Positions 8,666 through 18,248 of a stretch of 64,000 nucleotides of DNA are shown here, piece by piece. This DNA is from Flavihumibacter soli. Lineage in GTDB: Bacteria; Bacteroidota; Bacteroidia; Sphingobacteriales; Sphingobacteriaceae. The first letter of the stretch is position 1. Each line of letters starts with the position of its first letter. A program made the position numbers and the translations under genes. Below the pieces are notes generated by a model. It was given only the letters and a program-made list of their open reading frames with translations. It was not told where the DNA came from and ran no database searches. The DNA is taken from contig NZ_JAAFZB010000095.1 in the NCBI RefSeq assembly GCF_010692725.1, positions 496,001 to 560,000 of the forward strand, given 5' to 3'.

Positions 8666-9739
8666 TCAAATAAACATATTCAGCTGTTTGCCCGATGCGG
8701 GACGAAAGTGCCGGAGGTTTAAAGGCCTCAAACCGCGACCGGAAAGATAGCGATTTACGGAAATTTTGAATAACTGCTGAATACTTTCTGCGATCTTTCC
8801 GTCCCCCTTCATCCGGGCACCCCAGCGGCTGTCATTCAGTTTTCCGTCGTGGCATTCTGCGATCATGTGCAGCACTTTTTCGGCCCGGTCAGGAAATGCC
8901 TTATATATCCAGTCTGTGAATATCTCAGCAATGGATCCGTTCAGCCTGACCATGGTAAAGGCAGCCCCTCCGGCTCCTGCATCGGCGGCCGCTTTAATGA
9001 CCGTAGGGATCTCATCACTGTTCAACCCCGGAATGACCGGGGCCACCATTACTAATACGGGAATGTTCTCTTCAGCCAGACGTTCTATCAGCTTCAGGCG
9101 GCTTTTCCCGGTCACCGTCCTTGGCTCCAGCTTTAATCGCAGGTCCTCATTAAGAGAGTTCAGTGTGACCGCTACATGAACCAGGTCTAACGCGGCAAGC
9201 TCCTTCAAAAGGTCCAGGTCGCGCAGCATCAGGTTATTCTTACTGATAATGCTTACCGGATGCTGGTATTGCAGGAAAACTTTAAGCAGTGAGCGGGTGA
9301 TCTTCAGCTTTCGCTCGATGGGCTGGTAGCAGTCCGTATTTCCCGACATCATAATATTAGCGGGAGTGTAATTCTTTTTATTGAAATAGCTTTCAAGCAG
9401 CTCGGCGGCATTATGTTTCACGATGATCTTGCGCTCGAAATCCAGTCCTGCACTGAAGCCATAGTATTCGTGGGCGTTCCGGGCGTAACAGTAGAGACAG
9501 CCGTGCTCGCATCCCTGGTAAGGATTGATGGAATGCATAAAAGAAAGGTCCGGGCTGTTAGAAACGCTGACGATTTTTTTGGCCTTTTCCTTAAATATCT
9601 GTGTTTTTGAATCCTCCAGCATCGGCTCATCGATCCCCTCCTCGTGCTCTGCCACGTAACGGTTTTTCAGGAATTTATTATCGGTGTTGACCTGGGCGCC
9701 CCTTCCCTTAAAATATTCATTGTTCTCGTAGTGACCCAT
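8666..9739 (-). CDS. PA0069-family radical SAM protein (SplB-like)
   Basis: A 357-residue radical SAM protein. The [4Fe-4S] motif is CEHGCLYC (C-x3-C-x2-C), inside the NPYQGCEHGC context typical of the PA0069/Rv2578c group, which is distantly related to spore photoproduct lyase. The N-terminal KGRGAQ and later RWGARMKGDG stretches also fit this group. The substrate is unknown. The frame opens at a TTG (9745) but ATG 9739 gives MGHYENNEYFKGRG and is the likelier start. The gene faces away from the unknown plus-strand genes at 9933. Confidence 0.88.
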   Translation of the reverse strand: MGHYENNEYFKGRGAQVNTDNKFLKNRYVAEHEEGIDEPMLEDSKTQIFKEKAKKIVSVSNSPDLSFMHSINPYQGCEHGCLYCYARNAHEYYGFSAGLDFERKIIVKHNAAELLESYFNKKNYTPANIMMSGNTDCYQPIERKLKITRSLLKVFLQYQHPVSIISKNNLMLRDLDLLKELAALDLVHVAVTLNSLNEDLRLKLEPRTVTGKSRLKLIERLAEENIPVLVMVAPVIPGLNSDEIPTVIKAAADAGAGGAAFTMVRLNGSIAEIFTDWIYKAFPDRAEKVLHMIAECHDGKLNDSRWGARMKGDGKIAESIQQLFKISVNRYLSGRGLRPLNLRHFRPASGKQLNMFI

Positions 9740-9932
9740 ATGCAAAATTGCTAATTATATTAGTAATTATGCAATTATTTTTTGAATCGATTAGCAGCAT
9801 GCCGCTAGTTTCAATTTTGCCTTTACCAGGCCAAGTCCTTTATTCTCAGATAACTAATTAAAATTTATTTTCGACGATTGTTGTTGTTATGGCTTTAGTT
9901 AATTAAATTTAATTAACACTAAAATCGTACCC

Positions 9933-10298
9933 ATGGTAAATAAACGTGAACTCGAATCCAGAGTCGGAGATGTTTTAGCAGAGGCTGAAAACACCGATGA
10001 TAAAATTGTACAGTTCTCACTGATCTGGGAGGGAACAGTGAAACCGGCTTTGAGCCTGGTAAAGCTGATAACCGGCCCGAAAGTGGATGAGCGCCTGGAC
10101 AAACTGACTGACGCCGCCGATGGCTTGACGGGTGGTGGCGAAGACGGGATTAATAAGTTTGCGATTGTGTGGAACACCTTCCAGATCAGGCCCCTGTTGA
10201 AAACGGTCCAAATCTTTACCGGACCCAAGGTAGATAAGGCACTTAATAAATTTATCCTGATTGCCGATTCAATAAGCGGGAATGATGACGAAATGTAG
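9933..10298 (+). CDS. Unknown protein with internal duplication
   Basis: A 121-residue soluble protein that I do not recognise. It contains two copies of a ~45-residue unit: residues ~24-70 and ~74-118 both read F-x-I/L-x-W...KP or RPLL...ITGPKVDE or FTGPKVDK followed by an L-x-K-x-x-x-x-AD helix and an acidic end. There is no signal peptide. It is first of three plus-strand genes (9933-11913) converging on the eight-gene GMC-oxidoreductase operon. Codon use looks like its neighbours. No function is proposed. Confidence 0.6.
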   Translation: MVNKRELESRVGDVLAEAENTDDKIVQFSLIWEGTVKPALSLVKLITGPKVDERLDKLTDAADGLTGGGEDGINKFAIVWNTFQIRPLLKTVQIFTGPKVDKALNKFILIADSISGNDDEM

Positions 10299-10351
10299 TT
10301 ATTAGTGCTGCCTGTTAATTCTTAAACTTCGCAGCATCAAATTCTTGAAGG

Positions 10352-10756
10352 ATGGATTCATATAAAGCAGGTTCAGGCCAATTACAAATCCTACTAAGTA
10401 CGGATATTACGACCATTGGCCTGGCCGGCTCAAGGGCCACGGTATTTGTACCCGGGTCGGGGAATCCCAGTGTTCCTGTTGCGCATTCGGTTGACGCCAC
10501 CGGCGATATTCCTATTTCAGCGATCGGGCTGCCTTCATCTCTGAAAGGTAAACGGATCTCAATCATGTCGAAGATCGATCTGAGCATCGTCGGTGACCAG
10601 GAAGCAAGGGAAAAGGAGTTTAATAAATTGGTTGCACGGTATTTCCTTGACGGCGGTCCGGAACATCTTAAGAAATTCGAAGCGAACTTCCAGGAAGTAA
10701 CCCACTCTGATGATTTTAATACAGTCCTGATATTTAAGGCCATCAATATTGTTTAA
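10352..10756 (+). CDS. Unknown soluble protein
   Basis: A 134-residue protein with no signal peptide or membrane segment. It has a Gly/Ser/Val-rich N-terminal half with several short beta-strand-like segments and a charged helical segment in the second half (GDQEAREKEFNKLVARYFLD). I do not recognise the family. It ends 5 bases before the next gene, an exported protein, and is probably in one transcript with it. Confidence 0.6.
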   Translation: MDSYKAGSGQLQILLSTDITTIGLAGSRATVFVPGSGNPSVPVAHSVDATGDIPISAIGLPSSLKGKRISIMSKIDLSIVGDQEAREKEFNKLVARYFLDGGPEHLKKFEANFQEVTHSDDFNTVLIFKAINIV

Positions 10757-10761
10757 AAGCT

Positions 10762-11913
10762 ATGAGGAGGTTGTTTTATACCCTGGCAATAATAGCAGCT
10801 CTTCACTCCGGTGCCTACGCTCAAAAAACCGAAAAAAGTGCTGAGCTGAATGAGCTTGCGGCTCCGAACTCCCCGGCTTTTATGCTCCTTGATGTTTCAC
10901 CCAGCTTGGTGGAATCGCCTTCTACGCCAAAGGAGTTCACCTTTGCAGCGCTGCAGGCCTTTGCAGAGGGGCAGGGTTTTCCGCAAAACTTTGCGGTAGA
11001 ATTTACACCTTACTGGTGGCTCAGACCATCCGGCAGAGACGTTTATGCCTTTGCTGGATTGGACAGGAATGATATTTCAAAACAGAAACCATTCTCCGGT
11101 TTAAAGTTCAGCAGTATTTCGATGGCTTTTGTCAATAAGGACCTTATCCCTGACCAGATTGACCAGGAGCAGAAGATCTTCTCCGTAGGCTTCCACTCGA
11201 ATATCATTAAGATCCAGCAGCCGGGGTACGCTAAAGCACTGACCGGCGAAATCAGCAAGTGGCATAAGACCGTACAGGGCGAACTTGCGGTTATGCAGGA
11301 AGCGATTAACCAGGAGAATGATCCGGTCAAGCAGAGAAAACTGCAGCAGGAGCTAACTGACAAGGTGTGGCCGGTGAGTAAAAACATTGCTTCCAATATC
11401 AACAGGATCATTAACCAAAAACCACTTTTTAGCTGGAATGTGTCGGCGGCCTACTCCGTTTACGGGATTGATAACAACAGATTTGAAACAGGCCGCACCG
11501 GTGTGTGGACCACCCTGGCTACTTTTGTACCTTTTGGCAAGCGCCTGGATGAGATCCCTGTGAATTACCTGAACCTGCTCGTTTACTCCCGGTATATGCA
11601 AGATGAATTTATGCTTGGTGCGGACAACCTGGTGACCAGTTCAAATAGTATAGACCTGGGCGGGAAGATAGGGTTTCAGATAAGCAGGGTTTCGCTCGCC
11701 TGGGAATATATAGAACGCGATTACCGGAAAGCAACCCTCGGCTCGTCAAACAGGAATGTGGGCATTGTCAGCTACCGGCTGAACAATAACCTGTATATCA
11801 ACGGCACATTTGGCGAAGACTTCGGCCCTGTCGAAAAGATCGTGACACTATTCGGGATCAACTGGGGCTTTGGAGAAGAAAAAGTAGATCTGCCCTCGCC
11901 CAACCTGCAATAG
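10762..11913 (+). CDS. Exported, probable outer-membrane protein
   Basis: A 383-residue protein with a clear signal peptide (MRRLFYTLAIIAALHSGAYA, then Q). The mature part begins with a stretch common in Bacteroidota surface proteins (APNSPAFMLLDVSPSLVESP) and ends in alternating aromatic/polar strands (NNNLYINGTFGEDF, FGINWGFGEE) that suggest a small beta barrel. No family name can be given with confidence. It follows the unknown 10352 gene by 5 bases and converges on the GMC oxidoreductase with only 23 bases between stops. Confidence 0.65.
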   Translation: MRRLFYTLAIIAALHSGAYAQKTEKSAELNELAAPNSPAFMLLDVSPSLVESPSTPKEFTFAALQAFAEGQGFPQNFAVEFTPYWWLRPSGRDVYAFAGLDRNDISKQKPFSGLKFSSISMAFVNKDLIPDQIDQEQKIFSVGFHSNIIKIQQPGYAKALTGEISKWHKTVQGELAVMQEAINQENDPVKQRKLQQELTDKVWPVSKNIASNINRIINQKPLFSWNVSAAYSVYGIDNNRFETGRTGVWTTLATFVPFGKRLDEIPVNYLNLLVYSRYMQDEFMLGADNLVTSSNSIDLGGKIGFQISRVSLAWEYIERDYRKATLGSSNRNVGIVSYRLNNNLYINGTFGEDFGPVEKIVTLFGINWGFGEEKVDLPSPNLQ

Positions 11914-11936
11914 TGCTCATCTGCACATTCTTGATT

Positions 11937-14291
11937 CTAGTCGTTGTTAAAGAACTTACTGAAATAGGTTTCAACCACATTATTACTGAAGAAGGTGGAA
12001 AAGGCTTTTATAGCCAGCAGCGATTGCAGCTTGCTTTTAGTATGCAGGGCTTTAATGGTTCCCATCTGTGTAGCAAAATCAATCGGTATGATCTTTAGAA
12101 TTCCCCTGCCCAGGACAGGAGCCGAATTATCACTGCCATCAAAAACGGTTATGTAAAGCACGGTTGTATCCTTCCAGAGGTCGAAGGCTTTATCATGCTC
12201 AACTTGCTTATACGCGTAAAAATAATACTGGCGGCCGTCGTAGGTATTTAGCTGCATACTATACTTCATTTTTTTATGCGTCGGATCATCAGGGTCTTGA
12301 ACAAACAGGTTGAATATGCCCTTGCTGATGGTCAATGGTTTTTGGGACAAAGCCGGTGCGATGACTGTTCCAGCCATAAAGCCGGTATGGGTTTCATCGT
12401 TCACAAAGTTGTCGATATCTTCAGCCTGGACCGTCAGTGTGAACATAAAGGGCGAGCAGGTCTCTTTTCCCTTTTTATATCCGCTTTCGAAGTCCTCTTT
12501 CTCATCTGTGCTGAAATAACCCCGCATGGTTTCGGTAAACTGGACTGTAGGTTTAGGCTGAAATTCTTTCGCAATTACCACGGGCAGGTCGTAGGTGATC
12601 TCCCGGTTCATTCTCTGGAGGATGAGCTTGCAGGCGCGTTCGGTTAGGGCTGAGATCGTCAGGAGCGGGTTTGTTCCCAGCGGTCTTGGAAGGATAGCCC
12701 CATCAAGAACATGGAGGCCGGGATGCGTCGCTGTGCCGCTCTCTCCGAAGAATACGTTCCCGGTGTCATCAGTAACGCCGCTTGCAGCATCCTCGGCCAT
12801 ACAGCATCCGCCGAGGGGGTGGACTGTTATGAGATCGTAGTTCATCAGCTTATTCCAAACCAGGTTTTTTATGTATTTGCCGCCTAGGGCGGTAGTGGCT
12901 TTGAGCATGGTATCGCTAACCTTCTGAAATATAGGTTGTTTGCCAACATCAGGCCAGTCAATGTTCAGCCGCCCGTTCTTGAGGTTTAACCGGCCCTGTC
13001 CATCATCATGCGACATGACCAGGAAGGTTTCCATCCTGTTGGTTGCCCCATGGTAAGGACCGCGTATCAAACTTTCGGCTTCTTCACTGCATTCCTTTAA
13101 CCAGTCTGAAAATCCCCCGTCTGTATCAATTCCTATTGATCCTGCCAGCGACAGCATGCTCGTGTTAATAGCGTTGGCAATGGGCCCGGGAATACTGCCT
13201 TCTTCGAAGGTCATTCCGTCTTCGAGCTTATCCTGGTTGCGAAGGTCAATGATGGTCGTAATGCAGGGCCCCACCGGCGCGATCGGCTTATAATGCTCTT
13301 CATTGCAAAGCTTACCAAGTCCGATTCCGTTGATCTCATCTTCGCAATTATAAGCGAAGCCTAATACATCCCCGTTTCCTGTGAAGCGCTGACCCAGTGT
13401 TGGCGAGATCTCCAGCCCTTCCTGCTTTGAGCGAAGCAGGATCTCGGTACTTCCCAGTGCGCCGCCGGCAACGATAACCGTGGCTGCCCTTACAAACATG
13501 TACGGCGCCTTGAAGTCTTCCCGGCTGGTATTAAAGACCTCGAAATTTACAACCCACTTCCCGCCGGAGCGTTCCACATGCTTGACATCGATATTGCAGA
13601 AGATCTCCGCATCATGGTTAACTGCATCCGGAAGGTAGTTCATGATCAGCGTATTCTTTGCGTGATGATTGCAGCCAGTCACGCAGTCGCCACAGTTGAT
13701 GCACTGATGCTGATACACCCCGACATGATTGATACCCGTCTCGAAGCAGACGTTGATATCGGCATACCGGAAAGGCTGATTATTCTTCTCGGCGGCAAGG
13801 CGCATCGCGCGTGCCTTCGCGAGTTCGGGGTAACCGTTTTTATTTACCGGGTATGGCATTGGTCTGAGCATCTCTTTCGCGCGTTCAAAGCCTTCGTTCA
13901 GGCTCTGCCGGTCATTACGGATAGCGGCAGGCCACCGTTCGTCGAGAAGGACCCGCTCCTCGGGTTCGATGGAAACGTTGGCATTAACCAGTGATGTGCC
14001 GCCCAGGCCGCAGCCTTTGAACACGGAGATATTCTCGCTGATATGGAGGTCGTATAAGCCGTTCTTCCTCGCTTCACGCTGATCGGCATTGATCTGCATT
14101 TCCTTCTCGGCTTCTCCCATGGTCGCAGGGTAATCGCCGGGTTGAAACTCTTTCCCCTTTTCCAGTAAACAGACCTTCAGGCCGGCCCTTGAAAAGCGGC
14201 TGGCGGCAATGCTTCCGCCATAGCCGCTGCCAATTACTACTACGTCGTACTCCGGTTTTAAATTGGTGATGGGCCGTGATAACTTGTTCAT
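11937..14291 (-). CDS. Cholesterol-oxidase-like GMC oxidoreductase
   Basis: A 784-residue FAD enzyme. The Rossmann dinucleotide motif is at residues 16-40 (VVVIGSGYGGSIAASRF). The second FAD signature and the HPLGGC motif with the following LHVLDGAILPRPLGTNP block are those of cholesterol-oxidase-type GMC enzymes, which oxidise hydroxyl groups on sterols and other alcohols. Residues 197-207 hold C-x2-C-x2-C-x3-C, a ferredoxin-like cysteine cluster seen in some relatives. After the GMC core (to about 560) there is an extra ~220-residue C-terminal domain without an obvious family. There is no signal peptide. It is the last gene of an eight-gene operon, 5 bases after the metallophosphoesterase. 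The substrate is unknown; a sterol or lipid is inferred from the neighbours. Confidence 0.88.
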   Translation of the reverse strand: MNKLSRPITNLKPEYDVVVIGSGYGGSIAASRFSRAGLKVCLLEKGKEFQPGDYPATMGEAEKEMQINADQREARKNGLYDLHISENISVFKGCGLGGTSLVNANVSIEPEERVLLDERWPAAIRNDRQSLNEGFERAKEMLRPMPYPVNKNGYPELAKARAMRLAAEKNNQPFRYADINVCFETGINHVGVYQHQCINCGDCVTGCNHHAKNTLIMNYLPDAVNHDAEIFCNIDVKHVERSGGKWVVNFEVFNTSREDFKAPYMFVRAATVIVAGGALGSTEILLRSKQEGLEISPTLGQRFTGNGDVLGFAYNCEDEINGIGLGKLCNEEHYKPIAPVGPCITTIIDLRNQDKLEDGMTFEEGSIPGPIANAINTSMLSLAGSIGIDTDGGFSDWLKECSEEAESLIRGPYHGATNRMETFLVMSHDDGQGRLNLKNGRLNIDWPDVGKQPIFQKVSDTMLKATTALGGKYIKNLVWNKLMNYDLITVHPLGGCCMAEDAASGVTDDTGNVFFGESGTATHPGLHVLDGAILPRPLGTNPLLTISALTERACKLILQRMNREITYDLPVVIAKEFQPKPTVQFTETMRGYFSTDEKEDFESGYKKGKETCSPFMFTLTVQAEDIDNFVNDETHTGFMAGTVIAPALSQKPLTISKGIFNLFVQDPDDPTHKKMKYSMQLNTYDGRQYYFYAYKQVEHDKAFDLWKDTTVLYITVFDGSDNSAPVLGRGILKIIPIDFATQMGTIKALHTKSKLQSLLAIKAFSTFFSNNVVETYFSKFFNND

Positions 14292-14296
14292 AGCTT

Positions 14297-16027
14297 TTAC
14301 TTTTTAATGAATATGGGATTTTCGATCATTTCGTATTCCGGGAGATCACCGTTAAAACGGATGTCTTTGCCATTCTCGGTTTGATTCCAGCGGGTCGTTA
14401 CTTTTCTGATTCCAATGGGATATATGGTCAGACCCTTGTCGTTTATGCTCATGCGTAAGAAGTTCTTATAATTCTCGGAAGCCAGCGACGATGAAGATTC
14501 ATCAATGTGAATCCCGAAGAGCAGGTTCGAAAGCAGCAGGTAAAGGCCCATGAGGAGTCCGCCAATGAAGCTTCCCGCAATAAGTAATTCGAGGAGGAAT
14601 ATGAATTGCCAGTTGTAAAGGTGCATACTCTGATAAGTGCTTGTACCTATAAGCCAGATCAGCGAATAGATCAGCATGCATTGCAGAAGACCGTGGATTA
14701 GCCCGATGAGCCAGATCCCCCGGATACCGGTCTTAATATCGGTGAATTTGGTAAAGCCGTATATTAGCAACACAGAAAAAAGACTTAGTACCGGGTTGGA
14801 AAGCAGGATAAGACCAGTTTCACAGAGATATTTGCCAAAAGAGATGCTATCCAGATGTTCGAGATAATTGCCCTTATCATTAAAGGAAAAACGGCTGAGC
14901 AGCAGCCAGTAGAACAGCAGGTGGAGAAACCCCAGCAGAATAGAGAAGTAGTAGTTCTTAACGGGAAATATCAGGTTGCCAAACAGGAGCCGTAGCGATT
15001 TCTGTTTGTCAGGAAAGGCTTTCTGGAGGGTAATTCCCTTTTCTTTCAGCTTTTCCAGCTTTGGTGGAAGATTGTGGGTCAGATGCAGGAAGCCACCGCC
15101 ACCGCCGGCTCCGATATAGTGATTGGCCTCACCTTTCTCGTCTTTAAAACAGTAATGGGAGTAATGGTGAAGATCGCCGGTCAGCACCGTGGCAAGTTCA
15201 AATTTCTTCCCGATACATTCGGCCTTATCCTCGGTGATATATGTATCGATGAAGTAACGCAGCCTGTCGTAGGACTTGTCTTTGGCATAAAGCTGTTTAT
15301 AAATCCAGGCAGGTTCGGCCGTGCATAGAATTACCCTGTCGCCCGCCTGCATTTTATTCCGGGCAACATCCGTAAAGTAGTTAAGCTGGGGTTTGTCGAT
15401 ATCCTCATTCAGCTGGATGTCGGTCGCCCAGATCCAGTAATTATGTGGGAGTTTAAGCGCGAAGTAGCTGCGGGTCTGCATGGTTTTCCAGTTACCTATC
15501 CAGCGCTGCTGACAGAACACCTTCATGAAACTTCCAAGCCCGTCATACCAGTCGTGGTTACCCGGGATGGCATACATATGCGGGTAGTTCTCGTCCCCTT
15601 CTACTTCCGGAAGAGCCGCCTCAAACGGGACCTTAAATTTATTTTCGTAAATATCCCCCGTTGGTGTGGGATAGATCTGATCTCCGCCAAGGACAAGCAC
15701 CTTCGCCCGCGGAAGTACTCTTTCTTCACCCTTCACTTTTACCTTCAGAGAAGGTTGTGCTGCGGTAAGTGCGATCGAGTAGGTCGGATTGAAGCCGTCG
15801 CCGGTATCGCTGATGAAGTCGATCCAGATCTCTTCCATGGCAGTATATTCGGCGATCTCCCGACTGATGACACTTCCGGGTGCGGGAACGTCAAGGGCAG
15901 CCTCCATTTCCCGGCGGTCAGCGTAGTTCCCAAAAAGTCCGGAGATCACTGATTTAAGCCCTGTTTGAAGGAGTATAGCCGGCTCAAACCAGTTCACCAT
16001 CCCGGATTGCTTGTATTTGTACTTCAT
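14297..16027 (-). CDS. Metallophosphoesterase with C-terminal membrane domain
   Basis: A 576-residue protein in two parts. The N-terminal ~330 residues have calcineurin-like phosphoesterase motifs: SDTGDG, GGDQIYP, GNHDWYDG and GDLHHYSHY, giving the Asp, Asn and His ligands of a two-metal site. Residues ~350-520 contain about five hydrophobic segments, and the last ~55 residues are soluble. Such enzymes cleave phosphomonoesters or diesters; with a membrane anchor and a patatin neighbour, a phospholipid headgroup is plausible but inferred. It starts with a four-base ATGA overlap with the patatin gene. Confidence 0.85.
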   Translation of the reverse strand: MKYKYKQSGMVNWFEPAILLQTGLKSVISGLFGNYADRREMEAALDVPAPGSVISREIAEYTAMEEIWIDFISDTGDGFNPTYSIALTAAQPSLKVKVKGEERVLPRAKVLVLGGDQIYPTPTGDIYENKFKVPFEAALPEVEGDENYPHMYAIPGNHDWYDGLGSFMKVFCQQRWIGNWKTMQTRSYFALKLPHNYWIWATDIQLNEDIDKPQLNYFTDVARNKMQAGDRVILCTAEPAWIYKQLYAKDKSYDRLRYFIDTYITEDKAECIGKKFELATVLTGDLHHYSHYCFKDEKGEANHYIGAGGGGGFLHLTHNLPPKLEKLKEKGITLQKAFPDKQKSLRLLFGNLIFPVKNYYFSILLGFLHLLFYWLLLSRFSFNDKGNYLEHLDSISFGKYLCETGLILLSNPVLSLFSVLLIYGFTKFTDIKTGIRGIWLIGLIHGLLQCMLIYSLIWLIGTSTYQSMHLYNWQFIFLLELLIAGSFIGGLLMGLYLLLSNLLFGIHIDESSSSLASENYKNFLRMSINDKGLTIYPIGIRKVTTRWNQTENGKDIRFNGDLPEYEMIENPIFIKK

Positions 16028-17412
16028 GCCTTCTCGAAAAAACTGTTCAGTATCCTTAGTTTAGATTTCCTTCTGCCGGACCACCCTGTTCCGGCTTTGG
16101 TATATAGATAAAACGCGTTCTTTATGCGGTGGAAAGCAGGCTGGTAAAGCTGGTAAGGACCGGATTCAGAGCCGCCCTCGGTTAAATAGGCCAGACCAGT
16201 TTTGCACTCAAGTCCCAGTAAAAAGTCAGTAACGTTATTCACCCTGATCCGGAGCCTCAGACGATGCTCTTTATTCCTAAATTTAAACATAAATGCCGGC
16301 TCTACGCCCCCCTTTTCTGTTGTTATCCTGTTCTCGAAACCGGATATAAAATTTTCCTTATCGAAAGAAACAGAAGAATAGAGCTGACGTGTAAGCTGCC
16401 CGTTTATCTCCCTGATGAAGAAAGCAAGGTGCACAGAGCATAACAGGTTCTCACCGTTTACTACAACCTCACCCTGGAACTGCTGCCTGAAATGGACGGT
16501 AATTCCCGGGTCTTTCATAGTCGTTGTTTCATTTACAGGACTGTTGAGATCAAAGGGCTGTCGTGCCGCAAGCATGTCCCGGGTATCTGAATAACCCATG
16601 TTAATCAATGTGTCGGCATCGATCCTGTTCAGGAAGAAATCCGGATCAAGAGGCAAGGGATATTCCGGTTTAATGATGTATAATTTCACAGGTTCCTCCC
16701 CGCCAGCTGACGTAGAAGCATTTGCTGAACGAAGCAGTTCTATTTCACTATACAAGCCACCGCAGGCGCTCATTTCGATCATATGGACATACTGGTTCAG
16801 GGTTCCGTTCAGGTATTCCCGGGTATTCCCGATACACCAGACCAGCCATACTTCCTTTGCGCCACGTCGGAGGGCTTCCGTCAGGTTAGCATCCTTTATC
16901 CACACGGCATCAGTATACCAGTCCTTGCCGATCCTCACAGCCGGCATGAACATAGGCAGGGACATCCCGGCTATAAGATGATCTTCAGTGATCTCTGAGT
17001 GGTGAATAGCCTCAATGCTTTTATCAGAGAATTTGCAGACGTTGAAGGTCGCATCGAAGGCTGTATTAGACCGGATCTTATCAACATGGATTCCCAGGGC
17101 AGGAAAGATCTTTCTCCTTATGCCGGAAGCGCTGCCCATGGCTGAGAGCCTGTGCATTCCCAGATAATTGCTGAAAGGCAAGGCACGCATAAAGCCCTGA
17201 AGGTTGAGCTTTCGCCATCGCATGGCTGACTCTTCGGGGCTCAATCCCGAAGCCATCATCGCGGTTCCGAAAATGCCTCCTGAAGTGCCATCCACATGAT
17301 TGAAAGAAATTCCGTCTTCTTTGAGTGCCTGGAGGACACCGGCATGGTAAGCCAGCCGAAGCCCGCCCCCAGCGAGAACCAATGAACGTTTTATGGACTT
17401 CCCGTTCTTCAT
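16024..17412 (-). CDS. Patatin-like phospholipase
   Basis: A 462-residue patatin-fold lipid acyl hydrolase. The oxyanion motif GGGLRLAYHAG is near residue 16, the nucleophile elbow GTSGG near residue 43, and the catalytic Asp is probably in WYTDAVW (a DG[AG]-type position, here DA). Patatins use this Ser-Asp dyad to remove acyl chains from phospholipids or esters. The last ~170 residues form an additional beta-rich region with no family I can name. ATGA overlaps join it to the small membrane gene before and the phosphoesterase after it, so it is firmly inside the operon. Confidence 0.88.
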   Translation of the reverse strand: MKNGKSIKRSLVLAGGGLRLAYHAGVLQALKEDGISFNHVDGTSGGIFGTAMMASGLSPEESAMRWRKLNLQGFMRALPFSNYLGMHRLSAMGSASGIRRKIFPALGIHVDKIRSNTAFDATFNVCKFSDKSIEAIHHSEITEDHLIAGMSLPMFMPAVRIGKDWYTDAVWIKDANLTEALRRGAKEVWLVWCIGNTREYLNGTLNQYVHMIEMSACGGLYSEIELLRSANASTSAGGEEPVKLYIIKPEYPLPLDPDFFLNRIDADTLINMGYSDTRDMLAARQPFDLNSPVNETTTMKDPGITVHFRQQFQGEVVVNGENLLCSVHLAFFIREINGQLTRQLYSSVSFDKENFISGFENRITTEKGGVEPAFMFKFRNKEHRLRLRIRVNNVTDFLLGLECKTGLAYLTEGGSESGPYQLYQPAFHRIKNAFYLYTKAGTGWSGRRKSKLRILNSFFEKA

Positions 17413-17834
17413 CTGTCAGGAGCTAAGGCTTGCAGCTTATGACCTCTCGTATAGAGGTAGATAATGATCCACCCGATGAGCTCATAGCCCATGAAAAATA
17501 ATGCCAGGAAGTTCGGGATGCCATCAGCCACAATAGATACAAGCCTCGCCATTATTCCGGATCCCATGATCAGCAGGAAAAGCAAATTAAATCGCGGGTG
17601 ACTAAAGATCTCTTTCTTAAAAAGGAGGGCGAAGATGCCGAACCCGAGTTCCAGTGCTCTCAGGAAACGGTACTGGCTGAGCAGGTTGATCCTGTGGGTA
17701 TCCTGAAGACTATTAATATCCATCCCGAACAATAACCGGAAATCAAAATAAGGATTGATGAAGGCACCCCAGAATCCCGCAGCTACTACCAGCCCGATGT
17801 AAGTATAAAAGAAGAAGTGGCTGGCCGGTCTCAT
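17409..17834 (-). CDS. Small four-helix membrane protein
   Basis: A 141-residue membrane protein with four hydrophobic segments and a basic C-terminus. I do not recognise a family. The frame opens at 17861, but ATG 17834 overlaps the preceding stop as ATGA, the same coupling seen at the next two junctions, so it is the better start. It begins MRPASHFFFYTYIGL. The position suggests a membrane partner for the operon's enzymes. Confidence 0.7.
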   Translation of the reverse strand: MRPASHFFFYTYIGLVVAAGFWGAFINPYFDFRLLFGMDINSLQDTHRINLLSQYRFLRALELGFGIFALLFKKEIFSHPRFNLLFLLIMGSGIMARLVSIVADGIPNFLALFFMGYELIGWIIIYLYTRGHKLQALAPDR

Positions 17835-18208
17835 ATGAACTGAATTGTGCGGTAATACCATATGAAGATCAGCCCGGAGACAAGGTCAAACACGGCGACC
17901 CCTAAAGCCAGCTCGTTGAAGATTCCCAGGTAGATACCTATACCGACTGCTATGGCGGCACCAAGTTTCTGAAACGAGGCCCATAGAACTGCTGCATCAT
18001 TTTTCTGAACGCTGTAAAGTGCATGAAGCATCATTCCGCCGAACAGCGTCATGAACATCCCAACGATGGCGAAAAAGTATTTACTGGCAAGGCTGATCTC
18101 AGCGCCTACTATATTGAGAACAAAGCCCGGTGAAACCATCTGCGTGATGCCGGAACAAGCGGTGGCAATCGAGATAATAATGATAATAAGCCTGAGGTAT
18201 CGTTTCAT
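17831..18208 (-). CDS. Small membrane protein
   Basis: A 125-residue protein with four predicted membrane helices; the first is very hydrophobic (LIIIIISIATACSG). It resembles in layout the DoxX/DUF4345-like small membrane proteins, but I cannot assign it. It ends in an ATGA overlap with the next membrane gene. The 40-base gap before it is the largest inside this operon. Confidence 0.65.
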   Translation of the reverse strand: MKRYLRLIIIIISIATACSGITQMVSPGFVLNIVGAEISLASKYFFAIVGMFMTLFGGMMLHALYSVQKNDAAVLWASFQKLGAAIAVGIGIYLGIFNELALGVAVFDLVSGLIFIWYYRTIQFI

Positions 18209-18248
18209 CTGCGGACTGTGGTTAAGTTTAAATCGTCTTGCTAATACC

